Shown here in pieces: positions 44,794 to 53,923 of a stretch of 64,000 nucleotides of DNA. The stretch is from Rathayibacter sp. Leaf185 (GTDB lineage: Bacteria > Actinomycetota > Actinomycetes > Actinomycetales > Microbacteriaceae): positions 310,001 through 374,000 of the forward strand of contig NZ_LMPP01000004.1 in the NCBI RefSeq assembly GCF_001423885.1, in the 5' to 3' direction. Below the pieces are notes generated by a model, which was given only the letters and a program-made list of their open reading frames with translations, was not told the DNA's origin and searched no databases. Position 1 is the first letter of the stretch. Every line of letters begins with the position of its first letter. Made by a program: the position numbers and the translations under genes.

Positions 44794-44882
44794 GACGACT
44801 CGCTGGACGCCCGCGCATGCCACGATGGACGCCGAGCGCACGGGGGTCGCCCGGGGCGCAGACGTCGGAAACGGAGACTCTC

Positions 44883-45257
44883 ATGTCGGCCACCCCTCCC
44901 CCGCCCCCCGCTTACGGCACGCCCGCTCCGCCGCTCAACCCGGCGGACGAGAAGACCTGGGCGATCGTGACGCACGTGCTCGGCATCTTCTTCAGCTTCC
45001 TGCCGTCGCTGATCGTGTTCCTCGTCTTCAAGGGCCGCGGACCGTTCCTCGAGGCCCACGCGAAGTCGGCCCTGAACTTCCACCTGACGACGCTGATCGC
45101 CTACGTCGCCGGCACGATCCTGACCTTCGTGTTCGTCGGCGTGATCGTGTTCTTCGTCGTGCCGATCCTGGTGATCATCTTCGGCATCATCGCCGCGGTA
45201 CGCGCGAGTGCGGGCGAGTACTACACGTACCCGCTCAGCATCCCGTTCTTCAAGTAG
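44883..45257 (+). CDS. DUF4870 membrane protein (second copy)
   Basis: 124 residues with the same layout as the first copy: Pro-rich start, WAIVTHVLGIFFSFLPSLIVFLVFKGRGPF, then two spans and YYTYPLSIPFFK. GGAG lies six bases before the ATG at 44883. The two copies differ in many positions, so the duplication is old. A strong two-way hairpin follows the stop. Confidence 0.87.
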   Translation: MSATPPPPPAYGTPAPPLNPADEKTWAIVTHVLGIFFSFLPSLIVFLVFKGRGPFLEAHAKSALNFHLTTLIAYVAGTILTFVFVGVIVFFVVPILVIIFGIIAAVRASAGEYYTYPLSIPFFK

Positions 45258-45270
45258 GAACGTCCGCGCG

Positions 45271-45330
45271 AGTAAGGCCGGAAGCCCCCTTCTTCCCGAG
45301 ATCTCGGGATCCGGGGATTCCGGCCTTACT
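45271..45330. terminator. Two-way hairpin between DUF4870 gene and hemW
   Basis: AGTAAGGCCGGAA (45271-45283) and TTCCGGCCTTACT (45318-45330) pair perfectly; inside lies the palindrome CCCGAGATCTCGGG. It stands between converging genes and can end both transcripts. Confidence 0.7.
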
Positions 45331-45338
45331 GGTGAGAC

Positions 45339-46565
45339 TCAGCCGTCGGTGAGGCGGCGCACGACCGCGTCGGCCAGCAGGCGCCCCCGCAGCGTCAGCA
45401 CGACGCGTCCCTGCAGGGCGGCGCGGCCGTCCACGAGACCGTCGGCGATGAGACCCGCGACGTCGCGCCTGTGCTCCGGATCGACCGCGTCGATCGGCAG
45501 GCCGTCCGAGAGCCGGGATCGCAGCAGCACGTCCTCGACCCGGCGCGTGTCGGCGTCGAGCGTCTCGCGCCCGGCGGCGGGCGAGTCGCCGGCGCGGAGG
45601 CGGTCGGCGTAGGCCGCCGGGTGCTTCACGTTCCACCAGCGCACCCCGCCGACATGGCTGTGCGCACCCGGACCGACGCCCCACCAGTCGTGACCGAGCC
45701 AGTACGAGAGGTTGTGCCGCGAGCGGTGCGCGTCGTCGCGGGCCCAGTTGCTGACCTCGTACCACGAGTAGCCGGCAGCCGCGAGTCGCGCGTCGGCCAG
45801 CTCGTACATGTCCGCGGTGAGGTCGTCGTCCGGAGTCGCCACCTCGCCCCGGCGGATCTGCCGGGCGAGCTTGGTGCCGTCCTCGACGATCAGCGCGTAG
45901 GCGGACAGGTGGTCCGGTCGGTTCGCGAGCGCGGAGTCGAGCGAGCGCTCCCAGTCGGCCAGCGACTCTCCCGGCGTGCCGTAGATGAGGTCGAGGCTGA
46001 CCTGCAGTCCGGCATCCCGAGCCCACTGCACCACGAGCGGCACGCGCTCGGGATCGTGCGTGCGCTCGAGCGTCGCGAGGACGTGCGGGACGGCCGACTG
46101 CATCCCGAAGCTGACGCGGGTGAAGCCGGCGTCGGCCAGCGTGCGCAGGTAGGCGGCGTCGACCGAGTCGGGGTTGGCCTCCGTCGTGATCTCGGCCCCC
46201 TCGGCGATGCCGAAGTTCGTGCGGAGCCCGTCGAGCATGCGCACGAGGTCGCCGGCCGGGAGCAGCGTGGGTGTGCCGCCTCCGAAGAACACCGTCGCCG
46301 CCGGGCGCCGCGGCAGGCCGGCGCGCTCGAGCACGGAGGCGCCGAGCACCATCTCGCCGATCGCCTGGTCGGCGTAGTCCTGCTGCTTCGCACCGCGCAG
46401 CTCGGTGGCGGTGTAGGTGTTGAAGTCGCAGTAGCCGCAGCGCACGCGGCAGAACGGCACGTGCACGTAGAGACCGAGGTCGCGCTGCTCGACGCCGTCG
46501 GCGACGGACGCGGGCAGGAGGCCGTCGAGCGGAGCGGGATCGGCGAGCGGGGGGGCGCTTCCCAC
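45339..46565 (-). CDS. hemW: Radical SAM heme chaperone HemW
   Basis: 408 residues. The cluster motif C-x3-C-x2-C is Cys39, Cys43, Cys46 in YVHVPFCRVRCGYCDF, followed by FFGGGTPTLL. It is the HemW type (heme delivery) rather than HemN. The GTG at 46565 is chosen because the DUF1990 stop ends just upstream at 46567; longer frames run into that gene. Downstream of DUF1990 in the same direction. Confidence 0.93.
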   Translation of the reverse strand: MGSAPPLADPAPLDGLLPASVADGVEQRDLGLYVHVPFCRVRCGYCDFNTYTATELRGAKQQDYADQAIGEMVLGASVLERAGLPRRPAATVFFGGGTPTLLPAGDLVRMLDGLRTNFGIAEGAEITTEANPDSVDAAYLRTLADAGFTRVSFGMQSAVPHVLATLERTHDPERVPLVVQWARDAGLQVSLDLIYGTPGESLADWERSLDSALANRPDHLSAYALIVEDGTKLARQIRRGEVATPDDDLTADMYELADARLAAAGYSWYEVSNWARDDAHRSRHNLSYWLGHDWWGVGPGAHSHVGGVRWWNVKHPAAYADRLRAGDSPAAGRETLDADTRRVEDVLLRSRLSDGLPIDAVDPEHRRDVAGLIADGLVDGRAALQGRVVLTLRGRLLADAVVRRLTDG

Positions 46566-46566
46566 G

Positions 46567-47220
46567 TCAGCTGACGCGCGCCGGCAGCAGTGCGCGCAGG
46601 TACTTCTTGACCTGCCGCTTCTGCACGGAGCGCAGCACCGGGGCACCCAGGCGGTAGAGAGCGGTGGAGGGGCGAGAGAAGACGCGGATGACGAGCCAGA
46701 CCGAGTCGTCGGCGCGCTTCTCGACGACGAACGACTCCTCGCCGCTCTCGGGGTGGCCCTCGAGCGTGCCGTAGGCGAAGCCGACCTGGTCGGGCTCGTC
46801 TACGACGTAGACGACCCGCACCGGGGCGTCCACCGTGCGGCCGAGGAGGGTGACCTTGAGGACCGCGGTGACGCCGGCGGTGATGTAGGGCGTGCCGTCG
46901 GGAGCGAAGTGCTCCTCCGTCGGGCGGCTCGCGAGATCGATCGGGGTGCCGGCCGAGTCGAAGTTGACGCCGGTGTACTGCACGCCGCTGCCCGAGGTGA
47001 TGTCGGAGACCGTGATGCCGCTGCCGCGCTGCACGCCCCAGGTCATCAGCGACGCGGTGGTGATGGCGAAGCGCTCGGCTCCCGAGCCGAGGCGGGCCTC
47101 GAAACGCTCGGCGGTGAATCCGTCGGGCGGGTACTCGAGCAGGTCGGGTGCGAGGGTCCCGCCGACCGCCGCGTAGGTGACCTGCGGCTGCCCCTCGAAG
47201 CTCGAGCGTCGGATGCTCAC
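46567..47220 (-). CDS. DUF1990 family protein
   Basis: 217 residues. FEGQPQVTYAAVGGTLAPDLLEYPPDGF near the start and FAYGTLEGHPESGEESF later are the DUF1990 hallmarks. These proteins are widespread in actinobacteria, with no proven function; the fold is START-like. GTG 47220 has AGGAG seven bases upstream. hemW follows almost without a gap. Confidence 0.88.
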   Translation of the reverse strand: MSIRRSSFEGQPQVTYAAVGGTLAPDLLEYPPDGFTAERFEARLGSGAERFAITTASLMTWGVQRGSGITVSDITSGSGVQYTGVNFDSAGTPIDLASRPTEEHFAPDGTPYITAGVTAVLKVTLLGRTVDAPVRVVYVVDEPDQVGFAYGTLEGHPESGEESFVVEKRADDSVWLVIRVFSRPSTALYRLGAPVLRSVQKRQVKKYLRALLPARVS

Positions 47221-47414
47221 GGCGTGCTCCTGTTCTCGACTGCGGTGATCGGGTTCGCAGTGGTGCTCTCGGCGACGGACCGTGGTGGGCTCGTGCGCAA
47301 GGCTCCAGGGTATCGGATGCGTCCGGGGAGGAGCCGGATGGGGGTGCGGTCCGCCGCTAGTGTTCAGGAGGCTGCTCCTGCGCTCGCGGGAGGACCGCGG
47401 ATCGTGGGGGTTCA

Positions 47415-48011
47415 GTGCGGATGAGGGCGACGACATCGGGGGCGTTCCGGCCTGCGGCGTGGGGCCTCGTGCTCCTGACCGTCGGAGGCGCACTCGCGGG
47501 ATGCCAGGGCCGCGCCGACGCGGGGCAGGCCGCCGCTCTCGCGCCGTCGACGACGCCGGCGCCCGTGCAGACCACGGCCGAGCCGATCCCCGAGACCCCG
47601 GTCTCCGTCGAGCCGACCCTCGCGCCGACTCCGGCACTGCTCGAGACGCTGCCGCGCGAGGACGCCACGGGACAGCCGATCTACGACCTCGACTCCGACA
47701 CCACGGCCTTCGTCTACCCCGCTTCGTTCGACGAGAGCGAGCGCGCGAACGCGACGATCTGGATCGAGCAGCAGCGGATCATCGCTCAGTGCATGCTCGA
47801 CAAGGGCTTCGACTACACGTACACGCTCTGGTGGGAGCGTCCGAGCGGCCCGCGCCCGGCCGACGACCCGCTCTCCGCGTCGCTCTACCCTGCGGGGTCA
47901 GCGGGGTTCACCGCGCTGTACGGCGAGGAGACCGACCTGCCCTACGACTGGACGACCGCGGGCTGCCACGGGTACGCGGTGCACGTCACCGGCCAGGACG
48001 ACGCGAACTGA
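47415..48011 (+). CDS. Predicted lipoprotein of unknown function
   Basis: 198 residues. A signal peptide ends in LAGC (Cys30), so it should be lipid-anchored outside. A Thr/Pro/Ala-rich linker (35-80) precedes a compact domain with YDLDSDTTAFVYPASFDE and the paired Cys of AQCMLDKGFDYTY and TAGCHGYA. No family recognised. The start may be GTG 47415 or ATG 47421. Confidence 0.75.
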   Translation: MRMRATTSGAFRPAAWGLVLLTVGGALAGCQGRADAGQAAALAPSTTPAPVQTTAEPIPETPVSVEPTLAPTPALLETLPREDATGQPIYDLDSDTTAFVYPASFDESERANATIWIEQQRIIAQCMLDKGFDYTYTLWWERPSGPRPADDPLSASLYPAGSAGFTALYGEETDLPYDWTTAGCHGYAVHVTGQDDAN

Positions 48012-48026
48012 GGCGGAGCTCGACCG

Positions 48027-49877
48027 CTACTTCTTGTCCTTGGTCTCGACGTCGCCCGAGAGCGCGGCGATGAACGCCTCCTGGGGGACCTCGACGCGGC
48101 CGACCATCTTCATGCGCTTCTTGCCCTCCTTCTGCTTCTCGAGGAGCTTGCGCTTGCGGGTGATGTCGCCGCCGTAGCACTTGGCGAGGACGTCCTTGCG
48201 CATCGCGCTGATCGACTCGCGCGCGATGATGCGGGCGCCGATCGCGGCCTGGATCGGCACCTCGAACTGCTGGCGCGGGATGAGCTTGCGCAGCCTTCCG
48301 GTCATCAGGACGCCGTAGGCGTAGGCCTTCTCGCGGTGCACGATCGCGCTGAACGCGTCGACCTGCTCGCCCTGCAGCAGGATGTCGACCTTGACCAGGT
48401 CGGACTCCTGCGAACCTGCGGGCTCGTAATCGAGGGAGGCGTAGCCGGCGGTCTTCGACTTGAGGTTGTCGAAGAAGTCGAAGACGATCTCGCCGAGGGG
48501 CATGTGGTAGCGGATCTCGACGCGGTCCTCGCCCAGGTACTCCATGCCGATCAGGGTGCCGCGGCGGCTCTGGCAGAGCTCCATGATCGTGCCGACGTAG
48601 TCCTTCGGGGCGAGGATGGCGGCCTTGACGATCGGCTCGGTGACGGAGGCGATCTTGCCGACCGGGAACTCGCTCGGGTTCGTGACGGTGACGGTCTTCT
48701 TGTCCTCCGTCGTCACCTCGTAGATGACCGAGGGCGCGGTGGTGATCAGGTCGAGGCCGAACTCGCGGTCGAGGCGCTCGGTCACGATCTCGAGGTGCAG
48801 GAGACCGAGGAATCCGCAGCGGAAGCCGAAGCCGAGCGCGACCGAGGTCTCGGGCTCGTAGACGAGCGCGGCGTCGGAGAGCTTGAGCTTGTCGAGCGCC
48901 TCACGGAGGTCGGGGTAGTCGCTGCCGTCGATCGGGTAGAGACCCGAGAAGACCATCGGCAGCGGCTCGGTGTAGCCGGGCAGAGCCTGGGTCGCGGGCT
49001 TCGACGCGGTCGTGACGGTGTCGCCGACCTTCGACTGGCGCACATCCTTCACGCCGGTGATCAGGTAGCCGACCTCGCCGACTCCGAGACCCTTGGTCAC
49101 CGTCGGCTCGGGGCTCGACACTCCGATCTCGAGGATCTCGTGCGTAGCGCGGGTCGACATCATCTGGATCTTCTCGCGCGGCGAGAGCTGGCCGTCGATC
49201 ATCCGCACGTAGGTGACGACGCCGCGGTAGGAGTCGTAGACCGAGTCGAAGATCATCGCGCGCGCCGGCGCGTTCGCGTCGCCGACCGGCGGGGGGACGA
49301 GCTCGGTGACGCGATCGAGCAGCGCCTCCACTCCGACGCCGGTCTTGCCCGACACTCGCAGCACGTCGGAGGGGTCGCCGCCGATCAGGCTCGCGAGCTC
49401 GGCCGCGTACTTCTCGGGGTCGGCCGCGGGGAGGTCGATCTTGTTGAGCACCGGAATGATCGCGAGGTCGTTCTCGAGCGCCAGGTAGAGGTTGGCGAGG
49501 GTCTGCGCCTCGATGCCCTGAGCGGCGTCGACCAGCAGGATCGCGCCCTCGCACGCGGCGAGCGAGCGGCTGACCTCGTACGAGAAGTCGACGTGTCCGG
49601 GGGTGTCGATCATGTTCAGCGCGAAGGTGCGGCCGTCGCGCTCCCACGGCATGCGGACCGCCTGCGACTTGATCGTGATGCCGCGCTCGCGCTCGATGTC
49701 CATCCGGTCGAGGTACTGCGCGCGCATCGCGCGATCCTCGACGACGCCCGTGATGCCGAGCATGCGGTCGGCGAGGGTCGACTTGCCGTGGTCGATGTGG
49801 GCGATGATGCAGAAGTTGCGGATCGACGCCGGGTCGGTCGCGGCGGGCTCGAGAGCGGTGAGGGCACGTGGAGACAT
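48027..49877 (-). CDS. lepA: Elongation factor 4
   Basis: 616 residues. AHIDHGKST (26-34), DTPGHVDF and NKIDLP give the GTPase; the C-terminal domain ends [24 protein letters not shown], unique to LepA. It back-translocates or helps initiate on ribosomes. The ATG at 49877 starts [11 protein letters not shown]. Order lepA before hemW/hrcA is normal for actinobacteria, though DUF1990 and a lipoprotein are inserted here. Confidence 0.97.
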   Translation of the reverse strand: MSPRALTALEPAATDPASIRNFCIIAHIDHGKSTLADRMLGITGVVEDRAMRAQYLDRMDIERERGITIKSQAVRMPWERDGRTFALNMIDTPGHVDFSYEVSRSLAACEGAILLVDAAQGIEAQTLANLYLALENDLAIIPVLNKIDLPAADPEKYAAELASLIGGDPSDVLRVSGKTGVGVEALLDRVTELVPPPVGDANAPARAMIFDSVYDSYRGVVTYVRMIDGQLSPREKIQMMSTRATHEILEIGVSSPEPTVTKGLGVGEVGYLITGVKDVRQSKVGDTVTTASKPATQALPGYTEPLPMVFSGLYPIDGSDYPDLREALDKLKLSDAALVYEPETSVALGFGFRCGFLGLLHLEIVTERLDREFGLDLITTAPSVIYEVTTEDKKTVTVTNPSEFPVGKIASVTEPIVKAAILAPKDYVGTIMELCQSRRGTLIGMEYLGEDRVEIRYHMPLGEIVFDFFDNLKSKTAGYASLDYEPAGSQESDLVKVDILLQGEQVDAFSAIVHREKAYAYGVLMTGRLRKLIPRQQFEVPIQAAIGARIIARESISAMRKDVLAKCYGGDITRKRKLLEKQKEGKKRMKMVGRVEVPQEAFIAALSGDVETKDKK

Positions 49878-49915
49878 TGTGCGACCAGTCTCCCATGCCC
49901 GTGGCACGGGCCGGT

Positions 49916-50407
49916 CTAGAGCTCGAGGCCGTAGGTGCGGGTGGGCTCGACGCCGGGCGGGTTCTCGCGCTCGGGCAGGCGGACGAAGCCCATGCTCTCG
50001 TAGAGGGCGTGAGCGGCGAGCATGTCGCTCCCGCTGTTCATCACGACGCGCTCGAGGCCGCGCTCGGTCGCGAGCATGACCACGAACTCGGTGAGGAGAC
50101 GTCCGAGACCGCGGCCGCGCGCCTGGGGAGCCACGGCGAGCAGCCGCCAGTCGAGCTCGCCCGGCCGGCCGAGCTCGTAGAGCCTGCGCCCCTCGGCGGC
50201 GGTCGTGACGGTGGCGAGGAGGCGGCCGTCACGATCCTCCGCGACCCAGACCTGGCCCTCGCGGTCGTGCCGGGCGACGTCCGCGACATCGGCGGCGTAC
50301 TCCTCCCCCAGCTCGTAGTCGTGCGCGTAGGCGGACACGCGCAGGCGCGAGACCTCGTCGTACTCGCTCGCCCGCACCCGGCGGACGAGGATGCCGTCGG
50401 CGCTCAC
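49916..50407 (-). CDS. GNAT-family N-acetyltransferase
   Basis: 163 residues. The acetyl-CoA loop reads [21 protein letters not shown] (R/Q-x-x-G-x-G/A) and [11 protein letters not shown] ends the fold. Substrate unknown. The GTG at 50407 overlaps the stop of the aminotransferase gene (GTGA), so the two are translated together. Confidence 0.9.
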   Translation of the reverse strand: MSADGILVRRVRASEYDEVSRLRVSAYAHDYELGEEYAADVADVARHDREGQVWVAEDRDGRLLATVTTAAEGRRLYELGRPGELDWRLLAVAPQARGRGLGRLLTEFVVMLATERGLERVVMNSGSDMLAAHALYESMGFVRLPERENPPGVEPTRTYGLEL

Positions 50408-51561
50408 GCGGGTGCGGGGAGGGTTCGGAGGCCGTGCTCGATGTCGGCGGGATCGGCGGCGAGGCAGATCCGGATCCAGCCCTCGCCGCTGCGCCCGAAG
50501 GCGCTGCCCGGAGCGACGGCCACGAGGGTCTCGAGGAGGAACGCCTCGGCCCAGCTCGCGACGTCGCCCTGGCTCGCGTGCGAGACGTCGACCCAGAGGT
50601 AGAACGCGCCCTCGGGCTCGCGGAAGCGGATGCCGCGCTCGTCGAGCAGGGCGGTGGCGAGCTTGAGGTTCGAGAGGTAGTGGGCGGAGGCGGCGGCGAC
50701 CGCGTCCTGCGGCCCGGTCAGCGCCGCGAGGGCCGCGCGCTGATCGGGCGTCGCGACGCAGCTGATCGCCGCCTCCTGCATGGTGACCATCGTCTTCGTC
50801 ATGCCGGGAGGAGTGACGAGGTAGCCGACGCGGACACCGGTCATCGCGTAGGTCTTCGAGAGCGAGAAGACGCTGAAGACGCGGTCGTCGTCGTGACCGA
50901 GCTCCTCCGCGATCGCCGCGAGGCTCACGTGCGGGCGGCCGTAGGTGAAGTACTCGTAGACCTCGTCGCTGATCACCCAGAGGTCGTGGCGGCGGGCGAA
51001 CTCGAGGAGCCGCTCGAGGAGCGGACGCGGGTAGACGACTCCGAGCGGGTTGGACGGGCTGTTGACGATGATGACGCGGGTGCGGTCGGTGACGATGCGC
51101 TCGAGCTCGTCGAGGTCGGGGAAGAAGCCGTTCTCGGGGCGCAGCGTGTACGGCACCGGGACGGCCCCTATCATCCGCGCGTTCATGGTGAAGGTCGTGT
51201 AGCCGGGATCGGGCAGCAGGACCTCGTCACCCGCGGCCAGGGTCAGCGTCATCCCCTGGTAGAGCGCCTGAGTGCCGCCGATGGTGAGCCAGACCTGCTC
51301 GACGTCGGCGTGGATCCCGTTGTCGCGGGCGAGCTTCTCGACGATCGCTCGTCGCAGCTCGGGGATGCCGCCGTTCGGCCCGTAGTTCGTGTCGTCGGCG
51401 GCCCACGCGGCCCGAGCCGCCTCGATGATGTGCGGCGCGAGCGGCACATCCGGCTCGCCGACGGCGAGGAACGTGACCCCGTCGAGCCGGAGAGCGATCT
51501 CGAAGAGGCGGCGGATGCCCGAGGGCGGCACCGCGGGGATGTGATCGGCGAGACGTGGCAT
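50404..51561 (-). CDS. Class I/II aminotransferase
   Basis: 385 residues, fold type I. SLSKTYAMTGVRVGYL holds the PLP lysine (Lys236); ISDEVYEYFTYG holds Asp199; NSPSNPLG gives the substrate-binding Asn. Resembles aspartate/aromatic aminotransferases; the exact substrate is unclear. The ATG at 51561 lies eight bases after a TACCCT box, so it is probably leaderless. GNAT gene coupled downstream. Confidence 0.92.
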   Translation of the reverse strand: MPRLADHIPAVPPSGIRRLFEIALRLDGVTFLAVGEPDVPLAPHIIEAARAAWAADDTNYGPNGGIPELRRAIVEKLARDNGIHADVEQVWLTIGGTQALYQGMTLTLAAGDEVLLPDPGYTTFTMNARMIGAVPVPYTLRPENGFFPDLDELERIVTDRTRVIIVNSPSNPLGVVYPRPLLERLLEFARRHDLWVISDEVYEYFTYGRPHVSLAAIAEELGHDDDRVFSVFSLSKTYAMTGVRVGYLVTPPGMTKTMVTMQEAAISCVATPDQRAALAALTGPQDAVAAASAHYLSNLKLATALLDERGIRFREPEGAFYLWVDVSHASQGDVASWAEAFLLETLVAVAPGSAFGRSGEGWIRICLAADPADIEHGLRTLPAPA

Positions 51562-51569
51562 CGCTGCCC

Positions 51570-51575
51570 AGGGTA
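51570..51575 (-). promoter_or_regulatory. -10 box of the aminotransferase gene
   Basis: TACCCT on the minus strand, eight bases before the ATG at 51561; leaderless arrangement. Confidence 0.45.
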
Positions 51576-51645
51576 TCGGCGCCCGGCGCCCGCTCTCGTC
51601 GATGACAGCCGTGCACACCTGGCGTGTCGCGAGCGCGCGGCGCAG

Positions 51646-51674
51646 TTGAACGGGGGCGGCGGGTGCGCTAAAGT
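51646..51674 (+). promoter_or_regulatory. rpsT promoter
   Basis: -35 TTGAAC (51646-51651) and -10 TAAAGT (51669-51674) are 17 bases apart, a textbook housekeeping promoter. The mRNA leader to the rpsT start is about 155 bases, long enough for feedback by S20 protein, but no structure was worked out. Confidence 0.8.
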
Positions 51675-51838
51675 TCCTTGTTGGCTTGCGCTCCCACCCG
51701 GACTACCGGAGTTGTGGAGTGATCACTGGCCGGCGACCTCCAGTCGCACCGCGCGGCGATCGCACTGACGCCCGCGGAAGGGGCACTCCGTCGAGTAGCC
51801 GGCTGCACACACGCACATCCGAGAAGAAGGTAATCCAC

Positions 51839-52099
51839 GTGGCAAACATCAAGTCGCAGATCAAGCGCAACCTCACCAACAAGAAGGCGAACGACCGCAA
51901 CAAGGCCGTCAAGAGCGAGCTGAAGACCGCCGTCCGCGCGGTCCACACCGCCATCGCCGCCGGCGACTCCGAGAAGGCCGCCACCGCGCTCGCCTTCGCC
52001 GCGAAGAAGCTCGACAAGGCCTCGAGCAAGGGCGTCATCCACAAGAACCAGGCCGCGAACCGCAAGTCGGCCATCGCGAAGCAGGTCGCTGCGCTGTAA
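51839..52099 (+). CDS. rpsT: 30S ribosomal protein S20
   Basis: 86 residues, basic and helical: [21 protein letters not shown] opens as in all S20 proteins, and the Lys/Ala-rich helices end [11 protein letters not shown]. It binds 16S rRNA in the small subunit. The GTG at 51839 follows GAAGG nine bases upstream. Strong promoter upstream and a terminator right after. Divergent from the aminotransferase; holA-comEC lie beyond in the opposite direction. Confidence 0.97.
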   Translation: MANIKSQIKRNLTNKKANDRNKAVKSELKTAVRAVHTAIAAGDSEKAATALAFAAKKLDKASSKGVIHKNQAANRKSAIAKQVAAL

Positions 52100-52122
52100 G
52101 GCTGCGTCTCACTGCAACGATG

Positions 52123-52156
52123 AAAGGTCCGGCCTCTGGCCGGGCCTTTCGTCGTT
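52123..52156 (+). terminator. Terminator of rpsT
   Basis: AAAGGTCCGGCC/GGCCGGGCCTTT form a 12-bp stem (one G-U pair) with a TCT loop at 52123-52149, followed by a short T-rich stretch CGTCGTTTCC. Confidence 0.8.
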
Positions 52157-52579
52157 TCCGCTCGCCGTCGACGGTCTCCTCGTTCCTCGTCGTCCGTCGC
52201 GCAGTCGGCCCTCGTAGGTGGTTGCGGTCGAGGAGCGGCGAGCGCTCCGGGAACGACGATCCGCTCGAACGCGGATCGCCGGTGACCCTGCGGGGTGGGC
52301 GGCTGGTTCGGCGAGTCGGACTCAATCCATAGGGCTGCGTCACCCTGATGGTCGACGATCGGCCTCCGGATCGATGTTCAGGGAGAGGTAGGCATCCCGC
52401 TGCCAGCATGCTGGTCGAGTAGCCCCGCAGGGGCGTATCGAGACCCACCGTCGCCGGCAGGTCGGCGTTCGGCGCCGGCCTTCTGATGGTGGTGGATCTC
52501 GATACGCGCGCTGTGCGGGCTACTCGATCAGCAGGCGGTGGCCACGGTCACCAAGGACGTGCGGCCCGAAAAGGCAGCG
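52157..52579. other. Non-coding stretch after rpsT
   Basis: About 420 bases without a convincing gene. Small frames on both strands are of biased composition and have no ribosome site. It holds the large inverted repeat at 52410-52532. I see no RNA gene, but a small RNA cannot be excluded. Confidence 0.6.
52410..52532. repeat. Large imperfect inverted repeat of 'TCGAGTAGCC / GTATCGAGA' type
   Basis: Left arm 52410-52449 (GCTGGTCGAGTAGCCCCGCA... ending CGTATCGAGACCCACC) and right arm 52491-52532 (GGTGGATCTCGATACGCGCG... ending GGCTACTCGATCAGC) pair over about 40 bases at roughly 85%. The same words are, as I recall, scattered through intergenic regions of Microbacteriaceae genomes, so this is probably one copy of a dispersed palindromic element. 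Confidence 0.75.
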
Positions 52580-53842
52580 TCAGGCGCGGCCCTTGAGGAT
52601 GAGGTTCCAGTAGACCCACGGGAGGATGTAGCGGTCGGCGAGGTACGTGACGCGGCGCTCCTTGGCGAGGCCCTTCCAGAAGGGGATCGTGGGCTTCGGG
52701 CGGTAGCGGTCGTCGAACTCGGCGAACACGACCGTCGAGCGGGAGACGACGAACGGGCAGACGGAGTAGCCGTTGTAGACCTGCGGCAGCGGCTTGCTCT
52801 TGCGGGCGGCGACCATGTTCTTCGCGAGAGCCTTCACCTGGGGACGAAGGGCTCCTCCGGACTTCGAGTTGGTCGTGGCGGCGGCGTCGCCCAGCGCCCA
52901 CACGTCGGGGTATCGCGGGTGGCGGAGCGTCAGCGGGTCCACGTCGACGAATCCGTCCGGCGCGGTGAGCCCCGTACCGGCGAGCCAGTCCGGTGCCGAC
53001 TGCGGGGGGACGGCGTGCAGCACGTCGTAGGAGAGCGTCTCGCGGTGGCCGTGGCCCACCGACCCGGAGTCGTGATCCGCACCGAGATGCGCGCTGCGAC
53101 GGTCGTCGCCGGCGATGACGATGCTCCGCGCCTCTGAATCGACCTCGACCAGCTCGCGGCTGTAGCGCACGTCGATGCCGTACTCGTGCACCTTGCGCTC
53201 GAGCTCGGCGTCGATCATCGGCATGCCGAACAGCGTCGGCGTCGGCACCACCAGCACCACGTGGATGTCGGCGAGCACGCCCGTCGCGCGCCAGTAGTCG
53301 CACGCCAGATACATCGGCTTCTGCGAGGCGCCCGCGCAGGTGGCGGGCCCGCTGGGCTGCGTGAAGACCACGGTGCCGCTCCGGACATCGCTGAGCACGC
53401 TCGACGCCTTGCGCGCGTAGTCGTACTCGTAGTTGGAGACGCCCACGGGCGACTCCATCGCCTCGGTCAGGCCGGGGACCGACGCCCAGTCCTTCTGGAT
53501 GCCCGGGCAGACGACGAGCTGGCCGTAGCCGATGCGGCGACCTGAGGAGAGGGTGACCGTCTTCGCGACGGGATCGATGGTCCGCATGCGATCCTTGATC
53601 AAGGTCACGCCCTTCGGCATCACCGAGGCCTGCGACCGGGTCGCCATCGACGCCGGAGCGTTCCCGCCCGCGACGTGCGAGAACATCGGCTGGTAGAAGT
53701 GGGTGTCGCGCGGCTCGATCACCGCGACGTCCGAGACTCCGTACCGGCGGAGACGGCCCGCGGCCGAGAGGCCGGCGTTGCCTCCGCCGACGATGAGGAC
53801 ATCGTGTCGATCGGCGTCTGCGGGCAGAGCTGGTTGAGTCAT
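52580..53842 (-). CDS. SQR-like FAD/NAD(P) oxidoreductase (sulfide:quinone reductase family)
   Basis: 420 residues. FAD loop DVLIVGGGNAGLSAAGRL (14-31) and the second FAD contact in DVWALGDAAAT. The redox Cys of sulfide:quinone reductases appear as Cys169 (SGPATCAG) and Cys362 (YSVCPFV), with further Cys112 and Cys181. The C-terminus is amphipathic (ADRYILPWVYWNLIL), fitting membrane attachment. It likely oxidises sulfide to polysulfide with quinone. No other sulfur gene is nearby, so physiological role is uncertain. Confidence 0.85.
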   Translation of the reverse strand: MTQPALPADADRHDVLIVGGGNAGLSAAGRLRRYGVSDVAVIEPRDTHFYQPMFSHVAGGNAPASMATRSQASVMPKGVTLIKDRMRTIDPVAKTVTLSSGRRIGYGQLVVCPGIQKDWASVPGLTEAMESPVGVSNYEYDYARKASSVLSDVRSGTVVFTQPSGPATCAGASQKPMYLACDYWRATGVLADIHVVLVVPTPTLFGMPMIDAELERKVHEYGIDVRYSRELVEVDSEARSIVIAGDDRRSAHLGADHDSGSVGHGHRETLSYDVLHAVPPQSAPDWLAGTGLTAPDGFVDVDPLTLRHPRYPDVWALGDAAATTNSKSGGALRPQVKALAKNMVAARKSKPLPQVYNGYSVCPFVVSRSTVVFAEFDDRYRPKPTIPFWKGLAKERRVTYLADRYILPWVYWNLILKGRA

Positions 53843-53923
53843 CTCCCCACCGTATGGGCGCGGATCGACTCGAGAACGGGCTGGACAGAGCGGCTCGATC
53901 CACTCGCCTGAGTGGGCGGAACG

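Noticed and set aside
52410-52532. Repeat region considered as a CRISPR array
   Set aside because: Only two arms in inverted order, no regular spacers and no cas genes.
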